From Salinimicrobium sp963739625 (GTDB taxonomy: Bacteria; Bacteroidota; Bacteroidia; Flavobacteriales; Flavobacteriaceae), in contig CAVUAU010000019.1 in the NCBI GenBank assembly GCA_963739625.1, positions 1-64,000 of the forward strand: a stretch of DNA of 64,000 nucleotides, in the 5' to 3' direction. The number at the start of each line of letters is the position of its first letter. Position 1 is the stretch's first letter. The notes below the pieces were generated by a model. It was not told the origin of the DNA, searched no databases, and worked only from the letters and a program-made list of their open reading frames with translations. The translations under genes and the position numbers were made by a program. Shown here in pieces: positions 59,672-64,000 of this stretch.

Positions 59672-59732
59672 CCTTTTTTATTAGGTGGCAAAAAAGGGAT
59701 TTCTGGCTATCTTTGACCCACAAACACACGAC

Positions 59733-60914
59733 ATGAGCAAAGAGATCAGTAAAAGATATGCCGGCCGCGGAGTTTCTGCCGGAAAGGAGGACGTTCACAA
59801 CGCGATCAAGAATGTAGATAAAGGCCTTTTTCCTAAGGCATTTTGCAAGATCGTGCCAGATCATCTTACAGGAGATGAAGATTACTGCCTCATCATGCAT
59901 GCCGATGGCGCCGGCACCAAGTCTTCCCTGGCTTACATGTACTGGAAAGAGACAGGCGATCTTTCTGTTTGGAAAGGCATTGCGCAGGACGCGCTTATCA
60001 TGAACATCGATGACCTGCTTTGCGTGGGTGCGGTTGACAATATTATGCTTTCTTCCACCATTGGCCGTAACAAGAATCTGGTGCCGGGTGAGGTGATCTC
60101 TGCCATTATCAATGGTACTGAAGAACTTCTGAATGATCTCAATAACTTCGGAATAAAGATTCACTCTACCGGTGGCGAAACTGCCGATGTGGGTGACCTT
60201 GTGCGTACAATTATCGTGGATTCCACGGTAACCGCACGAATGAAACGCAGTGAAGTGATCGACAATGCCAGGATAAAACCGGGTAATGTGATCGTGGGAT
60301 TGTCTTCCTTCGGAAAAGCTACTTATGAGAAAGAATACAACGGCGGCATGGGCAGCAACGGGCTTACCTCTGCAAGGCATGACGTATTCAGCAACTATTT
60401 AGCAGTTAAATATCCCGAAAGTTTTGATCCTTCTATTCCAAATGAACTCATTTACGGAGGTTCAAAAAATCTTACCGATAAGGTTGAAGATTCGCCGCTG
60501 GATGCCGGTAAACTGGTACTTTCTCCAACGCGAACCTATGCTCCCGTCATTAAAAAGATCCTGGAAAACCATTCCAAAAATGACATTTTTGGAATGGTTC
60601 ACTGCAGCGGTGGTGCACAGACCAAGGTGCTTCACTTTGTGGATAATGTTCATGTGGTAAAGAACAATATGTTCGAAGTTCCGCCACTTTTCAAGTTAAT
60701 TCAGGAAGAAAGCGGAACAGACTGGAAAGAGATGTACCAGGTATTTAACATGGGGCACCGCATGGAGCTTTATGTGAATGAAGAAATTGCCGAAGATATT
60801 ATTTCCATCTCAAAATCTTTTGATGTAGACGCGAAGATTATAGGCCGCGTAGAAGCTTCAGAAGAAAAGAAATTGACGATTAAGAGTAAGTTTGGAGAGT
60901 TCAATTATTCCTGA
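59733..60914 (+). CDS. purM: Phosphoribosylformylglycinamidine cyclo-ligase (AIR synthetase)
   Basis: PurM closes the imidazole ring in purine synthesis. The protein of 393 residues starts at ATG 59733 (MSKEISKRYAGRGVS); the upstream in-frame part looks unrelated. Seen are LIMHADGAGTKS, GGETADVGD, VGLSSFGKATYE and GMVHCSGGAQTK. A 33-nt perfect palindrome lies within the gene (60567-60599) and encodes the residues NHSKNDIFGMV without breaking the frame. The gene is followed by a GxxExxY unit. Confidence 0.93.
   Translation: MSKEISKRYAGRGVSAGKEDVHNAIKNVDKGLFPKAFCKIVPDHLTGDEDYCLIMHADGAGTKSSLAYMYWKETGDLSVWKGIAQDALIMNIDDLLCVGAVDNIMLSSTIGRNKNLVPGEVISAIINGTEELLNDLNNFGIKIHSTGGETADVGDLVRTIIVDSTVTARMKRSEVIDNARIKPGNVIVGLSSFGKATYEKEYNGGMGSNGLTSARHDVFSNYLAVKYPESFDPSIPNELIYGGSKNLTDKVEDSPLDAGKLVLSPTRTYAPVIKKILENHSKNDIFGMVHCSGGAQTKVLHFVDNVHVVKNNMFEVPPLFKLIQEESGTDWKEMYQVFNMGHRMELYVNEEIAEDIISISKSFDVDAKIIGRVEASEEKKLTIKSKFGEFNYS
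60567..60599. repeat. 33-nt perfect palindrome inside purM
   Basis: AACCATTCCAAAAATG and its exact complement CATTTTTGGAATGGTT flank one base. It keeps the reading frame and holds the AAAAATGNCATTTTT core. Confidence 0.85.
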
Positions 60915-60957
60915 TTTCACGCAGAGAGCGCAAAGATCTGCGCGAAGATCGCAAAGA
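60915..60957. repeat. Left inverted repeat flanking the GxxExxY gene
   Basis: Begins directly after the purM stop. TTCACGCAGAGAGCGCAAAG and following GCGCGAAG and CGCAAAG resemble, in inverted form, the right flank (61355-61399). Confidence 0.65.
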
Positions 60958-60974
60958 TTTATTAACTTCATTGT

Positions 60975-61352
60975 GTGACTGAAAATGAAATTTCTTTTAA
61001 GATAATTGGCTGTGCAATGGAGCTTCACCGTAAGGTGGGTCCGGGGCTTCTGGAATCTGCTTATGAAAATGCTTTGGCTTATGAGCTAAAGGAGATAGGC
61101 CTTAATGTGCAACAACAATTACCTATGCCTTTCGTGTATAAGGACATTAAAATGGACGTAGGGTATAGACTGGATCTTCTGGTAGAAAATAAGGTGATTG
61201 TAGAGATTAAGTCACTCGAAAATCTTGCGCCTGTTCATTTTTCTCAGCTGCTTACCTATTTGAAGCTTTCCGAAAAGAAGCTGGGACTTTTGATCAACTT
61301 CAACACCAAAATTCTTAAAAATGGAATTCACCGGCTTGTAAATGACCTGTAA
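60975..61352 (+). CDS. GxxExxY family protein
   Basis: A 125-residue protein with the family signature GPGLLESAYENAL (residues ~23-35) and the conserved LRLDLLVENKVIVEIKSLE-like strand (GYRLDLLVENKVIVEIKS). GTG at 60975 is used as the start. The function is unknown, though the fold resembles a small PD-(D/E)XK-type nuclease. Members recur in some genomes within repeat units; here inverted repeats lie on both sides. Confidence 0.88.
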   Translation: MTENEISFKIIGCAMELHRKVGPGLLESAYENALAYELKEIGLNVQQQLPMPFVYKDIKMDVGYRLDLLVENKVIVEIKSLENLAPVHFSQLLTYLKLSEKKLGLLINFNTKILKNGIHRLVNDL

Positions 61353-61354
61353 AA

Positions 61355-61399
61355 CCTCTGCGCTCTCGGCGGATTTTCCTTTGCGAGCTTTGCGTGAAA
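61355..61399. repeat. Right inverted repeat flanking the GxxExxY gene
   Basis: CTTTGCGAGCTTTGCGTGAAA, read on the minus strand, gives TTTCACGCAAAGCTCGCAAAG, closely matching the left flank start (60915). The CCTCTGCGCTCTCGGCGG part matches CGCAGAGAGCGC more loosely. Confidence 0.65.
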
Positions 61400-61431
61400 C
61401 ATTATAGGGGCTGATTCTTTAGATTTTTTCC

Positions 61432-61908
61432 TTAGTGAGAACCTTTTAGATCGGTTCTTAAAATTTCCAGTTTCGGCTCGATATACCTCTTGCAAAAAGG
61501 CGCTTCAGGATGTTTTTTGTAGTAGTTCTGGATCTGCTCTCTGGAAGCTTTGAAACTTCGGAAGGGTAGAACTTGTGTAATGATGGCTTCGGAAGATTCC
61601 TGCATCAGTTTATCGACAATTTTTTGAGCTTCCGCGGCATCTTCCGAAGAAAAACAGTAGATCGCGCTGCGGTATTTACTTCGGAAAGAATGGTTGGAAG
61701 TGGAATTATGCGTCGCCAAATGAATTTTTATTAGGCGCTCCAAAAATGCCTTTTTTGAGGGGTAATGCACGATGACGGCTTCCGAAAATTCTGAAGCTGC
61801 GCCTTCAGAAGCAATGTATCCCTGCTCGACCCTTTCCACGCCTTCAACCGATTGGAACACTGCTTCGGTACACCAGTGGCAGCCGCCGCCAAATCCTATC
61901 TTCTTCAT
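61432..61908 (-). CDS. msrA: Peptide methionine-(S)-S-oxide reductase MsrA
   Basis: A 158-residue MsrA that repairs oxidised methionine. The active-site motif GGGCHWCTEAVF (residues 7-18) contains the catalytic Cys, followed by VEGVERVEQGYIASEG. It has no signal peptide, so it is cytoplasmic. In this gene the G[CF]FW motif has His in place of Phe (GCHWC), a change known in some MsrA homologues. Confidence 0.9.
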   Translation of the reverse strand: MKKIGFGGGCHWCTEAVFQSVEGVERVEQGYIASEGAASEFSEAVIVHYPSKKAFLERLIKIHLATHNSTSNHSFRSKYRSAIYCFSSEDAAEAQKIVDKLMQESSEAIITQVLPFRSFKASREQIQNYYKKHPEAPFCKRYIEPKLEILRTDLKGSH

Positions 61909-62011
61909 AGCTTCTTAAAATAAAGATTCCGCAGAAGAAATCCTGTTTTTGGGCCGTTAAAATATTTTCAGGAAGAAAATTCTGCTTCTTAAAAATCCGT
62001 GGAATTTATCG

Positions 62012-62019
62012 TAAATTTG
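62012..62019 (+). promoter_or_regulatory. -7 promoter box of prfA
   Basis: TAAATTTG fits TAnnTTTG and lies 20 bases before the prfA start codon. A -33 TTTG is weak. Confidence 0.55.
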
Positions 62020-62039
62020 TCACTTTACAAGCAGATGTT

Positions 62040-63116
62040 ATGATTGAGAAACTGAATATTGTGAAGCAAAGATTTGACGAGGTGAATGACCTGATCATTC
62101 AACCCGATATCATTGCCGATCAAAAGCGCTATATCGAGCTGAACAAGGAGTATAAGGAGCTGAGGAAGCTGATGAATGAGCGCGAGAAATATATGTCGCT
62201 TACCCAAAATATTTCGGAAGCCGAAGAGATCATTGCCGATGGCAGCGATCCCGAGATGACCGAAATGGCGAAGATGCAGCTGGAAGAAGCTAAACAGGAA
62301 CTGCCGGCGATGGAGGAGAAGATCCGCATGATGCTCGTGCCAAAAGATCCTGAGGATGCCAAGAACGTGGTGATGGAGATTCGTGCCGGTACCGGTGGCG
62401 ACGAGGCGAGTATTTTTGCCGGCGACCTTTACCGCATGTACACCAAATATATTGAGAGCAAAGGCTGGAAGCACCAGATCGTTGACTTTAGCGAGGGAAC
62501 CAGCGGCGGATTCAAAGAGATCATTTTTGATGTGACCGGCGAAGATGTCTACGGAACCCTGAAGTTTGAAGCAGGCGTGCACCGGGTGCAGCGTGTGCCT
62601 CAAACAGAAACCCAGGGGCGCGTGCACACCTCGGCAGCGACTGTTATGGTCTTGCCTGAAGCTGAAGAGTTTGACGTGGAGATCGACCCCAAGGATGTAC
62701 GAATTGACTACTTCTGTTCTTCGGGACCGGGTGGACAGTCGGTGAACACTACCTATTCCGCGGTACGGTTGACGCACATTCCAACTGGATTGGTGGCACA
62801 GTGCCAGGATCAGAAATCACAGCACAAGAACAAGGACAAGGCATTCCGCGTATTGAGGTCGAGGCTTTATGAAATGGAGCTGGCCAAGAAGATGGAAGCC
62901 GATGCCGCTAAAAGGAACTCTATGGTTTCCAGCGGAGACAGGAGTGCGAAAATTAGAACCTATAACTATGCGCAGGGCCGGGTGACCGACCACAGAATTG
63001 GGCTAACGCTTTATGATCTGGGGAACATCATCAACGGTGATATTCAAAAGATCATCGACGAGCTGCAGCTTGTAGAAAATACAGAGAAACTGAAGGCAAA
63101 TTCTGATGTCTTTTAA
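62040..63116 (+). CDS. prfA: Peptide chain release factor 1
   Basis: RF1 ends translation at UAA and UAG. The 358-residue length is usual. The GGQ motif (SSGPGGQSVNTTYSAV) that triggers peptidyl-tRNA hydrolysis is at about residue 230. The RF1-type recognition loop, ending HTSAATVMVLPEAEE, and the C-terminal GRVTDHRIGLTLY region are clear. Confidence 0.96.
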   Translation: MIEKLNIVKQRFDEVNDLIIQPDIIADQKRYIELNKEYKELRKLMNEREKYMSLTQNISEAEEIIADGSDPEMTEMAKMQLEEAKQELPAMEEKIRMMLVPKDPEDAKNVVMEIRAGTGGDEASIFAGDLYRMYTKYIESKGWKHQIVDFSEGTSGGFKEIIFDVTGEDVYGTLKFEAGVHRVQRVPQTETQGRVHTSAATVMVLPEAEEFDVEIDPKDVRIDYFCSSGPGGQSVNTTYSAVRLTHIPTGLVAQCQDQKSQHKNKDKAFRVLRSRLYEMELAKKMEADAAKRNSMVSSGDRSAKIRTYNYAQGRVTDHRIGLTLYDLGNIINGDIQKIIDELQLVENTEKLKANSDVF

Positions 63117-63129
63117 ATAAACAGCAACA

Positions 63130-63159
63130 AAAGCTGCCGCGACCACGGCAGCTTTTTTT
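63130..63159 (+). terminator. Terminator of prfA
   Basis: AAGCTGCCG pairs with CGGCAGCTT around a short loop, followed by seven T residues. Confidence 0.8.
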
Positions 63160-63171
63160 ATTTCCAACCAC

Positions 63172-63981
63172 ATGACCACTTCCCAACTCGTAGAACAAAT
63201 AAGGCGTAAAAGATCCTTTTTATGCGTAGGCCTCGACGTTGATCTCAACAAGATCCCGAAACAACTTCTGGAAGAGGAGGATCCCATCTTCAGCTTCAAC
63301 AAAACAATCATTGACGCCACACATGAATTTACGGTGGCTTACAAGCCAAACCTCGCATTTTACGAGGCATACGGTCTTAAAGGTTGGAAAGCCCTGGAGA
63401 AGACGATCAATTACCTGAACGCTAACCATCCTGAAATTTTCACCATTGCCGATGCGAAGCGTGGCGATATTGGTAACACCTCGGGCATGTACGCCAAAGC
63501 CTTTTTTGAGGACCTGGGCTTTGATTCGGTTACGGTGGCGCCATACATGGGAAAAGATTCCGTAGAGCCATTTTTGGAGTATCAGGACAAGCATACCATA
63601 ATGCTTGCGCTTACTTCGAACAAGGGATCGGCTGATTTTCAAACGCTGCAGGTAGAAGGGCAGGAGCTGTACAAAAAAGTGATAGAGACTTCCAAATCCT
63701 GGAACAACGGCCAAAACCTGATGTACGTGGTTGGAGCTACAAAGGCCGAATACCTACAGGAGATCAGAGAGATAATTCCCGAGAATTTCTTATTGGTTCC
63801 GGGAGTCGGTGCCCAGGGCGGCGACCTTGAAAAGGTTTGTGAATTCGGAATGAACCGCAATGTAGGCCTGCTGGTCAATGCTTCACGGGCGGTGATCTAT
63901 GCTTCTTCGGAAGCTGACTTTGCCGAAGCTGCTGCAGCCAAAGCAAAAGAGCTGCAGGAACAAATGGCTGCCTTTCTTTAG
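63172..63981 (+). CDS. pyrF: Orotidine 5'-phosphate decarboxylase
   Basis: PyrF makes UMP from OMP in pyrimidine synthesis. The catalytic motif DAKRGDIGNTS is at about residues 91-101, after the N-terminal LCVGLDVDLNKIP. The 269-residue length and the C-terminal GVGAQGGDLEKV are those of the type-II, longer family. It is complete. Confidence 0.95.
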   Translation: MTTSQLVEQIRRKRSFLCVGLDVDLNKIPKQLLEEEDPIFSFNKTIIDATHEFTVAYKPNLAFYEAYGLKGWKALEKTINYLNANHPEIFTIADAKRGDIGNTSGMYAKAFFEDLGFDSVTVAPYMGKDSVEPFLEYQDKHTIMLALTSNKGSADFQTLQVEGQELYKKVIETSKSWNNGQNLMYVVGATKAEYLQEIREIIPENFLLVPGVGAQGGDLEKVCEFGMNRNVGLLVNASRAVIYASSEADFAEAAAAKAKELQEQMAAFL

Positions 63982-63983
63982 GT

Positions 63984-64000
63984 TCAAAAATGTCATTTTT
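63984..64000. repeat. Another AAAAATGNCATTTTT copy at the window end
   Basis: CAAAAATGTCATTTTT begins three bases past the pyrF stop and runs into the end of the window; a full hairpin may continue beyond it and act as terminator. Confidence 0.6.

Noticed and set aside
59685..59732. 16-codon N-terminal extension of purM
   Set aside because: The family starts at MSKEISKRYAGRG; the extension lies in the spacer after the glutamine synthetase terminator.
37300..63910. Frequent TTCGGAAG / CTTCCGAAG octamers
   Set aside because: Nearly all lie in reading frames at Ser-Glu or Ala-Ser-Glu codons and can be explained by codon choice.
1..64000. CRISPR arrays, rRNA genes or complete insertion sequences
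   Set aside because: No regularly spaced repeats of CRISPR type, no rRNA sequence and no transposase frame were found on either strand.

Overview
The window looks like chromosome of a marine-type member of the Flavobacteriaceae (Bacteroidota). Evidence in the sequence: promoters with a TAnnTTTG -7 box, few Shine-Dalgarno sites, GLPGLI and TonB-type outer membrane proteins, a class III glutamine synthetase, a BlaR1-like protein carrying plug-like domains, and a CTnDOT-type integrase. No rRNA or CRISPR array was seen. One tRNA (Arg, anticodon ACG) was found.

Layout. (1) 1-5.4 kb: a plus-strand molybdenum cofactor operon (ModE-like HTH, TauE/SafE permease, mobA, moaD, moeB-rhodanese, moaE, moaCB fusion, moaA). 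(2) 5.4-13.6 kb: a respiratory module that would use this cofactor. A 12-haem cytochrome c is divergent from a PsrABC-like molybdopterin oxidoreductase, Fe-S subunit and NrfD-type anchor. Two YeeE/YedE half-transporters follow, then two membrane-anchored rhodanese-fold proteins. In both of these the only cysteine is the last residue, in a Lys-rich ...PVEGGC tail. A perfect 20-bp palindrome lies equidistant from the two divergent promoters. Together regions 1 and 2 look like a self-contained sulfur-compound redox island. (3) 13.7-22.0 kb: an element of about 8 kb inserted at the 3' end of tRNA-Arg. It carries a tyrosine integrase, TTGACC arm-type repeats near both ends, remnants of the tRNA 3' end with terminator hairpins, and a cargo of a small secreted peptide, a GLPGLI protein and an outer membrane barrel. 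(4) 22-33.3 kb: a serine hydrolase, a VKOR/SPW membrane protein, a GH63-like glycosidase and a compact minus-strand operon for a cytochrome bc complex plus caa3 oxidase. (5) 33.8-40.6 kb: sugar-acid or 2-hydroxyacid metabolism (ThDP enzyme with a frameshift, enolase-superfamily protein, FAD/Fe-S dehydrogenase, SDR). (6) 40.7-57.3 kb: KtrAB-type K+ uptake, APC permease, Gfo/Idh/MocA oxidoreductase (frameshifted), multi-PAS sensor without an ATPase domain, UspA, S9 peptidase, apt, BlaR/BlaI pair, Na+/Ca2+ antiporter. (7) 57.4-64 kb: glutamine synthetase III (three indels), purM, a GxxExxY gene inside inverted repeats, msrA, prfA, pyrF.

The most unusual points are the paired Cys-terminal rhodanese-like proteins, the element-borne peptide/GLPGLI/barrel cassette, a recurring palindrome (core AAAAATGNCATTTTT) found both as terminators and inside reading frames, and small indels in three otherwise intact genes, which may be assembly errors. 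All functional calls rest on motif reading; no database search was run.
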